Below, piece by piece: positions 49,676 to 59,800 of a stretch of 64,000 nucleotides of DNA. Source of the stretch: Streptomyces marokkonensis (GTDB lineage: Bacteria > Actinomycetota > Actinomycetes > Streptomycetales > Streptomycetaceae); the NCBI RefSeq assembly GCF_008312835.1, contig NZ_VSKS01000011.1, positions 1 to 64,000 on the forward strand. Reading direction: 5' to 3'. The position numbers and the translations under genes were made by a program. Each line of letters opens with the position of its first letter. The first letter of the stretch is position 1. Below the pieces are notes generated by a model. The model did not search any database, was not told the origin of the DNA, and was given only the letters and a program-made list of their open reading frames with translations.

Positions 49676-52600
49676 GAACGCGTCCTTCGTTTGAAGACCC
49701 TCAGCATAGCCTGCCCGTATGCCTCCGCAGCGCCTTCCTTTCCACCCATGGACCGTGGCCAAATGCGGTACATGCGGTGGTGGTAGATCTCGTGGAAGAT
49801 CGTGGCCACAGCCGTATCCATGTCAGCCAGCCCCATGTCGGATATCTGGATCACCGGGCGCCCACGCGGTCCCTTGTTCGGCTTTCCAGCGCCGTCGTGG
49901 GGGCTGTTGCCGTAGGCAGGGATACCTTCGGAGGTGACGATCTGCGGCTTGTAGACGATGTCGTACTTGGAGACGCTCATACCGGCTCGTCCCAGCGCCA
50001 TCTTCACCTGCTTGATGCTGACGCCGCAGTTGTGGACCAGGACCGGCGCGTCACCCGCCAGCACGTAGTAGGTGTGGATGTCGGTGACGGTCAGGTTGTG
50101 AACCGTCGCCTTCTTCGCCGTCCAGGCCTCGACCGCGCCGACCTGGATCCAGGTGCCCGAGGACGTCTGGACCCACTGGCCCGGCTTCAGCTCGCCCGCG
50201 TCCACCCACTCCCGCAGGGTCGGCACCCAGAACGGGTGGCCGGCCGTGGCGGTGACCGTGGTGGTCCCGGTCTTCGCGCTGGAGCCGTCGTGGATCTTCA
50301 GCGTGATCCGTACCAGGTTCTTGCTGCCCTTGCCGACGATCGTCGCCGCGGCCGTCTGGACGGAGGTCCGGCCCGTCTTCGGGTCGGTGGCCAGCACCTT
50401 GTCCCCGGGTCTGACCTTCTCGATCGGCCTGGTGGAGCCGTCGGCCATCAGCACCCTGGTACCGGGTACGAAGCTGTTGGCGGCACCTGCGGCGGACTCG
50501 CAGGCCGCGCCCTGTGCCTCTTCCTTGACGGTTTCCCTTGCCTCCTCCCGTACCTCCTTGGCGACCTTCTTCACCGCTCGCTTGACCTGGCGCGGCTTGG
50601 GGCGGGGCTTGGGCTGGGAGCGGGGCTTGGCGCGGGGCTTCGGGCGCGCCGCCGCCTTGCGGGCCGCGGCACGGCGTGCCGCCGCCTTCTTGGCCGCCGC
50701 GCGGGCCGCGCGGGCCCTGGCCTGGGCCGCCGCTCTCCTGGCCGCCGCACGCTTGGCCGCCGCACGGGCCGCTGCCCGCTTGGCCGCCGCGCGACGGGCC
50801 GCCGCCGCCTTCCGGGCCGCCTCACGGCGGGCCTTGGCCGCGGCACGCTTGGCGGCCTCGATCGCGCGCTTGCGGGCGAGGGCCGCGGCACGCCGCGCCG
50901 CCGCCTGGGCCGCCTTGCGCGCCGCGATCTGCGCCGCGCGACGGGCCGCCGCGCGGATCGCCGCCTGGATGGCGATACGGGCCGCGATTCCGATCAGGAC
51001 GGGGAAGAACTCGCCCGTCGGGTCGGAGAAGGTGGCGGGTGCGTTGTTGCTGTAGGCGTACGGGTTCATCGTGGCCGGCTGGCCGTAGTCGACCATGGGG
51101 TCGACCTGGATGAAGCGCCCGGTGGCCGGGTCGTAGTCACGGGCGCCCAGCCGGGTCAGGCCGGTGTCCTCGTCGACGGTTCCGCCGACGAAGCCCCGGT
51201 GTCCGGGCCATGACGTGGGCTGCTGCCCGCGTGCCTCGCCGAACGGCATCGACTTGCGCCGGGTCACCCGCATCGCCGCGTCCGCCATGTCCACGACGGT
51301 GTGGGACGTGCCGTGGTGGTCGGCCAGCATCATCTGCCGCACGCCACCGGTGGCGCGGACGGTCGTGGAGCCGTCCGGGAGCGGGTAGAAGCGCTCCGCC
51401 GTCTTCGTCGCGTGGTTGGCGCTGACCGTCAGTTCCGCCTCGCTGAGGTAGAGCGTGCGGCTGCCGTCCTCGTCGGTGCGGATGAGGCGTTCGCCGTCCG
51501 CGCCGTACAGGTACGACGTGGTCTCGCTGCCGCCGCCCTCCACGGGCCGGGTCACCTTGCGCAGCTGGCCCTCGATGTCGTACTCGAGGCTCTGGTCCGT
51601 GCCGCCGTGCTGGCGCCCGGTGGTGTTGCCCGCCTTGTCGTAGGCGAAGGTGGCCAGGGTCTGCCCCTGCGGACCGGTCGACCTGACCTCGGCCAGCGCG
51701 TTCGGACCGCCGACGCCCTCCTTTCCGTAGACGTAGTCGCGGGTGACGTCCTTGGTGGTGTCGCCCGTGGTGTCGTGCTCGACGAGCCGGGTGCGGTTGC
51801 CCGCGGCGTCGTACCGGAACGACTGCCAGTACGCCTCGGGCCCGCCGACGGTGTCCTTCGACGGGGCCGCCGCGCACTCGCCCGCCGTCTTCGACGTCCA
51901 GGCGGAGGTCATCTGCCGGAGCTTGTCGTAGACGAAGCACTGCGTGTCGGTCTCGCCGGTGCCCTCGGTCGCGGCGCCGGGCGCGTCGGTGATCCTGGTG
52001 ACGTTGCCGGCCTCGTCGTACCCGTACCGCGTCTCGCTGATGCGGCCCGGGCCGACCGAGCGGTCGAAGGTGGCCGTCTGCAGGCGCCGGGTGAACTCGT
52101 CGTAGACGTAGCTGCCGTACACCTGCTTGCCGGCCGGGCCCGCGTCGGTGCGCAGGATCTCGCCGAACGCCGAGTACTGCGCGTTCGCCAGGTACGTGGA
52201 CGCGCCGCCGATGAAGATGGGCAGGCCGTCGGAGTTGTACCGGAAGACGACCCGCTCGGTGACCAGGCCGCCCACGCCCGGCAGGGAGACCCAGGCGAGG
52301 TTGCCGGTCGGCGTGTAGGAGTACTCGTACGCGTACGTGCCGGCCAGGCCCGTCTCCTCGGCCGGGATCACCGTCTGCGTCGTCTTCACCCGGTAGGCGT
52401 TGTCGTAGGCGGTGATCTCCTCCCGGTACTCGCGGCCGTCCTCGTGGCGGATCTGCGCGGTCGGCAGGCCCTTGGCGAGGGTGTCGTACGTCCACTCCAG
52501 GCGCTTGGGGCCGGTGGCGCTGCCCTCGCGCACGGCGGTCGGGCGACCGCCGTCGTCGTAGCTGGTGAACAGGGACCGGCCCATCGGGTCGGTCGTCTGC

Positions 52601-55600
52601 ACCACGTTGTCGGCGTTGTCGTACCGCATCTCGGTACGGCCGCCGTCGGGGTCGGTGACCGCGGTCTGGCGCCCCCGCTTGTCGTACTCGAACGTGGTGA
52701 CGGCGCCGCCGGGGGCGGTCACCTTGCGCAGGTTGTCGAGGTCGTCGTACTCGTAGAGGGTGTCCCGCCACTTGGTGCGGGCCTCGTCGGTGTACTCGCG
52801 CAGCCGCTCCACGCGGCCCTCGGCGTCCTCGAACGAGGCCGTGACGGTGTCGCCCTTCGGCGGGATCGTCGTGGAGACGTCACCGTCGCGCTCGGTCGTG
52901 GTGCGCAGCTTCTCCGTGCCGCGGTAGTAGGTGACCTCGGCGGTGGGCTGGCCCAGGCCGTCGAAGGTGGTGCGGTTCTGCGACGGGACGTCCTGGTCAC
53001 CGACCTGGAGGAGCTTCGGCTCGGGATCGGCGGCGTTGTAGTAGCCGTCGTTCTCCTTCCAGACGCGTCCGGCGCTGTCGTAGAAGGTGTCGTTGACGAT
53101 GCGGCCCGCGCCGACGGCCTTGTCCTGCGTCTGCCGCTCGCGCAGCAGGCCGTCGAGGATCTCGTACGACACGGCGTACCCGCCGTCGTCCTTCAGTGTC
53201 CGCGCGGTGACGACCGTCGGGCCGTCGCGGCGGACGGTGTAGTCGTAGGTGGCCGTGGGCGTCTGGGTCGCCGGGTCGCGGTCGATCTCCCAGACCTTCA
53301 GGAGCCGGCCCAGCGGGTCGTACTCCATCGTGGCCGTCCGGTCGTTGGCGTCCGTCTCGGTCAGCGTCATGCCGCGCACGTCGTCGAAGACGGTGGTCTC
53401 GGTGTGACCGAGGGGGTCGGTGGAGACCTGCTTCGTCGGGCGTGCCACCGTCGCCGGCGTGTACGTCACAGACGTCTTGCGGTCGTCCGCGTCCCACGTG
53501 GCCGTCTCCCGCCCGTGGATGTCGTACTCGGTGCGGTCGATGGTGACGTAGCCGTCGCCGTCGCCGTTCAGCTCCTGGACCTCGGTGGGCAGGCCCTTGG
53601 TGGGGGTCGCGCCGAAGGCCAGTCCGTCGTACAGCGTCCGCGTGTCCTCGACGACCTCGCCGCCCGTGCTGCCGCAGGCGCCGAGCACGGTCTTCTCCCG
53701 CGACTCCAGCTCGACCAGGTGCAGCGCGGTGTTGCGGGCGTAGGTGACGGTGGAGCAGCGCGTTGTGCCGCCGGGGCTCGTCTCCTCGACCTGGTACGGC
53801 AGGCCGTAGCCGTCGTACTTGGTGGTCTCGGTGGTGGTGCGCCAGGTGTCGCCCTTGACCCGCTCGCGGGTGACGACCTTCTCGGGCCTCGTCATCCACG
53901 CCTCGAGAGGTGTGGTGCCGGCGCGGGTGCGGGTGGCCGTCTTCACCGCCCAGGAGGTGGTGAGGGTCGTGGAGTCGACCGGCCCGCCGTCGGACTCGTA
54001 GGTGATCTGCTCCAGCAACTGCCCCTGGTGGTGGGGCAGATCCGGATGCGCGGTGCCCGAGCTGTCGGTCACCGCCGAGGTGCGGGTGCCCAAGGACAGC
54101 TTGTCGCCGTGCAGGCCGCGGAAGTAGCGGTGCTCGGTGAGCTGCTTGACGTCGCTGCCGGAGCCGATCCGGGTCAGGACCCGCTCGTAGCCGCGGTACT
54201 GCGACCAGGTGCGGTGCTTGTTCTCGGTGAACTCGCTGTCGTCGTAGGCCCAGCCGGGGCTGCCGGCGAACTGGTAGCTCGTCACCTTCGAAGGGCTGTC
54301 GGTGACCAGGTCCTGCTCGGTCACCTGGGTGACGACGTACTTGTGGAACCAGTCCTGGACCGGCTTCAGCGCGCCCTTGGGAGTCCAGTACTGCGGGTAG
54401 CAGCGCATGGTGTTGGACTCGGGGGACGCCGGCATGTTCCTCGGCGTCAGCGCCTGGCACTCGCGCGGCGAGTACGTGACACCGATGCGTCCGCCGGTCT
54501 CGGTGTCGATGGCGTGGACGCGCAGGCGGGAGAAGGGCGGCAGGCCCTCGACGCCGTCGACGCGGTTGTCCATCTGGAGGCCGGCGAAGGTGACCTTCGG
54601 CATGGCGGCGGTGCCGCCCGCTCCGTGACCGGTGCGGGCGACGGAGTCCAGCCACAGGGCCGGTGAGGTGCCGTCACCCGTGTCGGGGTAGGACTGCTCG
54701 AGGGCCCAGGAATCGACCGGCTTCAGGGCGCTGCCGGAGAGCACATGGGTGGTGATCTTCGTCAGGCGCTTGGTGGTCCAGAACGTCGGGGAGTACTTGT
54801 CGGTGCACTTGGCGCCCGAGACGCACTCCTGGTCCAGCGGGGTGTCCGGCCAGTACTTGGCGTTGGCGGCCGTCCGCTTGGAGACCGCGCAGTCGAACGT
54901 GGCGCCGGGGATGCAGCGCTCGGCCGTGGTGAAGTCGACCCGGCCGGCGGGCTGGACGCCGAACAGCTTGTCCGAGCGCAGGCCGTAGTCGATGCGGTCG
55001 AGCTGGGCCGAGCGGACGTAGGAGACCTGCTGGTCGGCCTTCATGTTCTGGCCGTAGAAGTTGGTCTCCTTGGCCCACCACAGGGTCATGGCGTCGCCGA
55101 GCGGGTCGACCACGTAGTCCAGGTTCCAGCGGTAGGCCTGCGTGCAGTCGGAGTCGGTGAACGCGGTCGCGTGGCAGGGCTCACCGGGGTGGTTGCCGAA
55201 CACCGGCACGGTGAGGGCCGAGTTGGTGACCGTGCCGTCCGGGGCGCCGGGCAGCTTGTTCAGGCCGAAGTGGTACCGGGTGCCGTCGGTGCTGGTGAGG
55301 ACCCAGTGCTCGCCGTCCTTCGTGCCGTTGGCGGCGCCGGTCCTGCGCTCCAGGCGGGAGCCGTCGTCGTCGGCCGGGCGCCACTCGTCGGTGCCGTCCT
55401 TCTTGACGAGTTCGGTGGTGTTGCCCCCCAGCGACATCACGACGTGGTCGGAGCCCCAGCACAGGTCGCCGCTGTCACCGGTGTTGTTGGGCTTCTTGCC
55501 GTCGACCTCGCCCTTGTCGTCGGAGCAGGAGCGGTAGCGGCGCTCGATGAACCCGGGCTCGTAGTCCCAGCCCTCGGCGATCCAGGACGACTGGGCGTTG

Positions 55601-56595
55601 GTGGAGGCGGTGCGGCCGTCCACGGCCTGGGACGAGTAGGAGAGCGCGACCTCGGGCTGCGGGCCGCCGGGCACCTCGGGGGCCTCGATCGGGTAGGTCC
55701 AGGAGAAGCCTCCCGAGGACGAGCCCGCCATCCAGGAACCGGACGGCGACAGCGAGGTGGCCTCGTGGCTGCCTCCCGGGCCGGAGGCGGCGGCGGTCGC
55801 GGCGAGCACGGTGGGCGCCGCCCCGGCGGACAGGTCGACGGCGGCCGTCACCTTGTGCGCTGCCGGGTCGTTGGCGCCGGCCAGTTCCGTGCGGTCACGG
55901 CAGCCGGCCCGGTCGGGCGTGGTCAGCGCACAGGCCGGGAGCCGGACGAGACGGAGCCGGGAGGCCCAGTCACCCCCGTAGGTGTCCTTGAACGACGAGT
56001 AGTCCAGCTCGAGTTCGACCGAGCCGGAGGCCGGAGGCACCAGGCCGTCCGGTGCGGGCGCCGCGGTGAACAGCACGCCCGGGACGCCGGCCCTGCGGGC
56101 CGCGGCCGCGTCCTTGACCTGGATCTCGACGGCCGTTCCGGTGTCGGCGGCCGGGCGCTTCGGGGCCGCGCCCGGAGCGCGCAGGCCCTTGGCGGAGCCC
56201 GCGTCGGGGCGCTTGGCCTGGCGGACCGTCACCATACGGGCCGGCACCGCGCTCCGCTCCGGCCCCACTCCGTCGAGGGTGCCACCGGCCAGCGGGGGCC
56301 GCTCGGACGGTTTGCCGTCGCGGCCGGTGACCAGAGTCGTGAATGAATTGGCCGAAATCTTTCCGGCCGTCGGCTGGAAATTGCCCTTGGCGTCGTCGCG
56401 CGCCTTTGGGCGTTCCTTGCGGAAATCCTTACCTGGAACGGACTTCTCACGCTGCACGTTCCCACGGCGGGAACTGCCGTCCGCGGCACTGGCATCGTTG
56501 GGTATCAGCCCAACGAAGAGTACGAGTCCCACGAAAAGGGACACGGATCTGTGCCAGTGACCGAGGTAGCGCAGCTGTCTGATCAGCTGGTCCAC
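49672..56595 (-). CDS. Secreted RHS/YD-repeat polymorphic toxin with HINT and HEIYH tip
   Basis: A 2307-residue protein. Residues 1-40: signal peptide (SVSLFVGLVLFVGLIPNDASA). An actinobacterial RHS N-terminal region follows, with SYSSQAVDGRTASTNAQSSW near 330. YD repeats run from about 870 to 1750 (for example YDKRGRQTAVTDPDGGRTEMRYDNADNV), then the RHS core RLGARDYDPATGRFIQVDP near 1810. About 1866-2022 is an Ala/Arg/Lys-rich helical stretch. Residues 2032-2189 are a HINT domain (NSFVPGTRVLMADGSTRPIEKV ... DIHTYYVLAGDAPVLVHNC). The tip (2190-2307) has HEIYH (2268-2272) and a later KEGAAEAYG. This suggests self-release of a zinc peptidase toxin. The GTG start follows GGGGGAGG. Confidence 0.87.
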   Translation of the reverse strand: MDQLIRQLRYLGHWHRSVSLFVGLVLFVGLIPNDASAADGSSRRGNVQREKSVPGKDFRKERPKARDDAKGNFQPTAGKISANSFTTLVTGRDGKPSERPPLAGGTLDGVGPERSAVPARMVTVRQAKRPDAGSAKGLRAPGAAPKRPAADTGTAVEIQVKDAAAARRAGVPGVLFTAAPAPDGLVPPASGSVELELDYSSFKDTYGGDWASRLRLVRLPACALTTPDRAGCRDRTELAGANDPAAHKVTAAVDLSAGAAPTVLAATAAASGPGGSHEATSLSPSGSWMAGSSSGGFSWTYPIEAPEVPGGPQPEVALSYSSQAVDGRTASTNAQSSWIAEGWDYEPGFIERRYRSCSDDKGEVDGKKPNNTGDSGDLCWGSDHVVMSLGGNTTELVKKDGTDEWRPADDDGSRLERRTGAANGTKDGEHWVLTSTDGTRYHFGLNKLPGAPDGTVTNSALTVPVFGNHPGEPCHATAFTDSDCTQAYRWNLDYVVDPLGDAMTLWWAKETNFYGQNMKADQQVSYVRSAQLDRIDYGLRSDKLFGVQPAGRVDFTTAERCIPGATFDCAVSKRTAANAKYWPDTPLDQECVSGAKCTDKYSPTFWTTKRLTKITTHVLSGSALKPVDSWALEQSYPDTGDGTSPALWLDSVARTGHGAGGTAAMPKVTFAGLQMDNRVDGVEGLPPFSRLRVHAIDTETGGRIGVTYSPRECQALTPRNMPASPESNTMRCYPQYWTPKGALKPVQDWFHKYVVTQVTEQDLVTDSPSKVTSYQFAGSPGWAYDDSEFTENKHRTWSQYRGYERVLTRIGSGSDVKQLTEHRYFRGLHGDKLSLGTRTSAVTDSSGTAHPDLPHHQGQLLEQITYESDGGPVDSTTLTTSWAVKTATRTRAGTTPLEAWMTRPEKVVTRERVKGDTWRTTTETTKYDGYGLPYQVEETSPGGTTRCSTVTYARNTALHLVELESREKTVLGACGSTGGEVVEDTRTLYDGLAFGATPTKGLPTEVQELNGDGDGYVTIDRTEYDIHGRETATWDADDRKTSVTYTPATVARPTKQVSTDPLGHTETTVFDDVRGMTLTETDANDRTATMEYDPLGRLLKVWEIDRDPATQTPTATYDYTVRRDGPTVVTARTLKDDGGYAVSYEILDGLLRERQTQDKAVGAGRIVNDTFYDSAGRVWKENDGYYNAADPEPKLLQVGDQDVPSQNRTTFDGLGQPTAEVTYYRGTEKLRTTTERDGDVSTTIPPKGDTVTASFEDAEGRVERLREYTDEARTKWRDTLYEYDDLDNLRKVTAPGGAVTTFEYDKRGRQTAVTDPDGGRTEMRYDNADNVVQTTDPMGRSLFTSYDDGGRPTAVREGSATGPKRLEWTYDTLAKGLPTAQIRHEDGREYREEITAYDNAYRVKTTQTVIPAEETGLAGTYAYEYSYTPTGNLAWVSLPGVGGLVTERVVFRYNSDGLPIFIGGASTYLANAQYSAFGEILRTDAGPAGKQVYGSYVYDEFTRRLQTATFDRSVGPGRISETRYGYDEAGNVTRITDAPGAATEGTGETDTQCFVYDKLRQMTSAWTSKTAGECAAAPSKDTVGGPEAYWQSFRYDAAGNRTRLVEHDTTGDTTKDVTRDYVYGKEGVGGPNALAEVRSTGPQGQTLATFAYDKAGNTTGRQHGGTDQSLEYDIEGQLRKVTRPVEGGGSETTSYLYGADGERLIRTDEDGSRTLYLSEAELTVSANHATKTAERFYPLPDGSTTVRATGGVRQMMLADHHGTSHTVVDMADAAMRVTRRKSMPFGEARGQQPTSWPGHRGFVGGTVDEDTGLTRLGARDYDPATGRFIQVDPMVDYGQPATMNPYAYSNNAPATFSDPTGEFFPVLIGIAARIAIQAAIRAAARRAAQIAARKAAQAAARRAAALARKRAIEAAKRAAAKARREAARKAAAARRAAAKRAAARAAAKRAAARRAAAQARARAARAAAKKAAARRAAARKAAARPKPRAKPRSQPKPRPKPRQVKRAVKKVAKEVREEARETVKEEAQGAACESAAGAANSFVPGTRVLMADGSTRPIEKVRPGDKVLATDPKTGRTSVQTAAATIVGKGSKNLVRITLKIHDGSSAKTGTTTVTATAGHPFWVPTLREWVDAGELKPGQWVQTSSGTWIQVGAVEAWTAKKATVHNLTVTDIHTYYVLAGDAPVLVHNCGVSIKQVKMALGRAGMSVSKYDIVYKPQIVTSEGIPAYGNSPHDGAGKPNKGPRGRPVIQISDMGLADMDTAVATIFHEIYHHRMYRIWPRSMGGKEGAAEAYGQAMLRVFKRRTRS

Positions 56596-56833
56596 TACCT
56601 GACCTCCCCCTAACTCACCCTGTGTGATCGAGCGGTGAACGGTCGCACAGTAAACGGTGAAGATCGCTCCGACAAGCAAAGGCGGGGTAATGCGACAATC
56701 CCCACTTCGGTCATCTCACCGCAAAGAAAGCCCCAGTTGGCGTGTACTGTTCGGCGCTGCGGCCTCGCGCCAAAGGGGCCGCGGCGGACTTCGAAAGGAG
56801 TTCGCACGGCAACGATTCCGGGGGGATTCGCCC

Positions 56834-59800
56834 ATGCCAGAAACATTCCGAAGACAGCGCCGGGCCAGGCGCTGGGGCCGGACGGCGCTCGTCGCGGTGC
56901 TCGCCGGCGGGACACTGGGCCTGACGCCACCTGCCTCGCCGGCCTCCGGCACGGCCGCAGCGGCGTCCGGCTCCGCGCCGGCGTCCGTGACCGACGAGGA
57001 GCGCGCGAGGGAGCGGGCCGCCAAGACCGGCGAGCCCGTGGAGGTGCCGTCCGCGCGGACCGAGACCAGTGAGACGCACGCCCTGCCCAACGGCAACCTC
57101 CGCACCACGCAGCACACGCTGCCGGTACGGGTGAAGCGCGAGGGTGCCTGGCTGCCCGTGGACACCACGCTCACCGAGGTGGCCGGCCGGGTCCGGCCCA
57201 GAGCCGTCCCCGGTGACGTCACCTTCTCCGCCGGCGGGGACACCGAGCTGGTGTCTCTCGCCGACCAGGGCGGCGAGTTGTCGCTGACCTGGTCGAAGCC
57301 GCTGCCCGAACCGGTGCTCGAGGACGTCACCGCCACCTATCCGGAGGTCTTCCCGGGCGTGGACCTCGCGGTGCGGGCCTCGGTGGACGGTTTCAGCCAG
57401 GCGCTGATCGTCAAGACGCCCGAGGCGGCGGACCGTCCGGAGCTGAGGAAGGTCGGCTTCGGTCTGCACACCGAGGGCCTCGACGTGACGCAGGACGCCG
57501 GAACGGGCACCCTGCGCGCGGTGAACGCCGCCGGCCAGACCGTGTTCGCCTCCTCCACGGCCCGGATGTGGGACTCATCGGGCGAGGAGGAGCAGGCCCC
57601 GGCCGCCGCCTCCAGGTCCGCCCGGTCCACGGCCGCCTCCGCCCCGGCTCCGGCGGCCCCGCCCGAACCCACCCCGCTCACCCCGGGCACCAAGAGCAGC
57701 GAGGTCGGCGTCGAGGTCACCGGCGACCGGCTCGTGCTCACCCCCGACCAGGAGCTGCTGGGCGCGCCGGACACCGAGTTCCCGGTCTACATCGACCCGC
57801 GGATGACCGGTACGCGCGAGGCGTGGACCATCGCCTACAAGCCGCATCCGAACAACAGCTACTGGAACGGCACCGGCTGGGGCGGCGGCACCACGAGCGA
57901 GGCGCGCGTCGGCTACGAGTCGTCCACGGGCGGCACCGCCCGCTCCTTCTTCCGCGTGGGGTCCAAGTTCCTGGCGGGCGTGAAGGTCGTCGACGCCCAG
58001 TTCCAGATCACCGAGACCCACTCGTGGTCGTGCACGCCCAAGCCGGTCGAGCTCTACCTGACCGGTTCGATCAGCTCGTCCACCACGTGGAACAAGCAGC
58101 CCTCGTGGTCCACGCGCCAGGACAGGCGCGACTACGCGCACGGCAACGACGCCTACGGCTGCCCGGACAAGGCGGTCGACTTCACCGCCAAGGACGCCGC
58201 GGTCAAGGCGGCGGCCAACAAGTGGTCGAACGTCACCTTCGGTCTGCGTGCCCCGCAGAGTGCCGAGGACAACAAGGACGCCTACAGCTGGAAGAAGTTC
58301 AAGCCGGACGCCAAGCTGATCGTCGAGTTCAACCGGCCGCCGAAGGCCCCGTGGGCCCTCGACACCGTGCCCAGCACCAAGTCGAGCACGACCAGTTGCG
58401 GCAACGACGGCACCTACGTCACGGTGGGCAACACCGACGTGGTCCTCACCGCGCAGGTGTGGGACCCGGACGGCGGCAACGTCAACGTCCAGTTCCACCT
58501 GTGGCCCACAGGCAAGCACGACGTCTCGCCCGGCATCATCTTCAACCAGCGCAAACAGGTCACCGTCAGGGCGGACGACCCCAAGGGCGCACAGGCGCGG
58601 ATCACCGTGCCCAAGGCCCTGCTCACCCAGTACAAGGGCGCCAGCAACGGCCAGTTCTCCTGGAAGGCGCAGGCCGAGGACGTCGCCGACGACTCCTTCG
58701 CCTCCGACTGGACCCCGACGAAGGGGGCCCCCGGGTGCCGCTTCGGCTTCGACCCCGACGCGCCGACGGTGATGCCGACGGTGGCCACGGCGGACGGTCT
58801 GTACCCCGAGACGGGGCCCGACGCCCAGCCCGTCGAGGGCGCGCTGGCCCGCACCGAGGGCCTGTTCGAGTTCGGTGCCAACGGGGTGGCGGACACCACG
58901 CGGTACCTGTACGACCTGGACCGCACCCCGCCGAGCAAGGAGGCCAGGCCCGCCGCCACGGGCGGTTCGGCCACCGCGCCGGTCACCCCGCTCACCCCGG
59001 GACCGCACACCCTGTACGTGCGCATGGTCGACGCGGGCGGCAACCCCGGCCCGGTCTACCCCTACCGCTTCTACGTGAAGAGCCCCGGCGTCACGGACAA
59101 GCCCGGTGACGTCAACGGCGACGGTCTGCCGGACATGCTCGCCGTCGACGGGGCCAACGACCTGCGCCTGTACAGCGGCACGGGAGCCGGCCGCGTGGCG
59201 GCGTCGGTCCCGCTCTCCTCGTCCGGTGGCTGGAACGACGCCCTGCTCACCCACCGCGGTGACTGGACGGACGACTTCTACGAGGACCTGGTGGCCCGTC
59301 GCTCCGACGGCAAGCTGTGGCTGTACCCGAACAACGGCCAGGGCGAGTTCACCGACGAGACCAAGCAGGAGGTGTACTTCTTCCCGGACCCGGAGACGGA
59401 GGTGGCGATCGATCCGGCGACGATCAAGCAGATCGTCTCGGTCGGTGACATCACCCCGGACAGCGAGTCGTCCCGCCCCGACTTCGTCGCGGTCATCGGC
59501 GACCAGCTGTGGTTTCTGCCGGGTTACGCCTACGGCACGGTCGACTCCGGTTACCTGATCGGCAATTCGGGCTGGGGCGTCATGCACCTCGCCTCGTCGG
59601 GCGACGTGGACGGTGACGGCTTCGCCGACCTGATCGCCCGTAATTCCACCAGCGGCGACCTCTGGGTGTACCGCGGCAAGAGCGCGGGCGACGCGGACGG
59701 GGACGGCGTCCCCGACGGCGGTACCGCCCCGCATTCCCTGGGGGCGGGTGCCAACCGCACGCTGTACGCGACGGGCTGGACCACGGCCGCCCGCCCGCTG

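Noticed and set aside
50570-51060. Alternative-frame proteins in the Ala/Arg-rich RHS segment
   Set aside because: Low-complexity DNA gives long open frames in several phases; only the RHS frame continues into HINT and tip domains.
51301-54666. Open frame of 1121 codons on the plus strand
   Set aside because: It lies opposite the RHS gene, is rich in Gly/Arg/Val/Leu as expected from the complementary GC-rich frame, and has no motifs or ribosome site.
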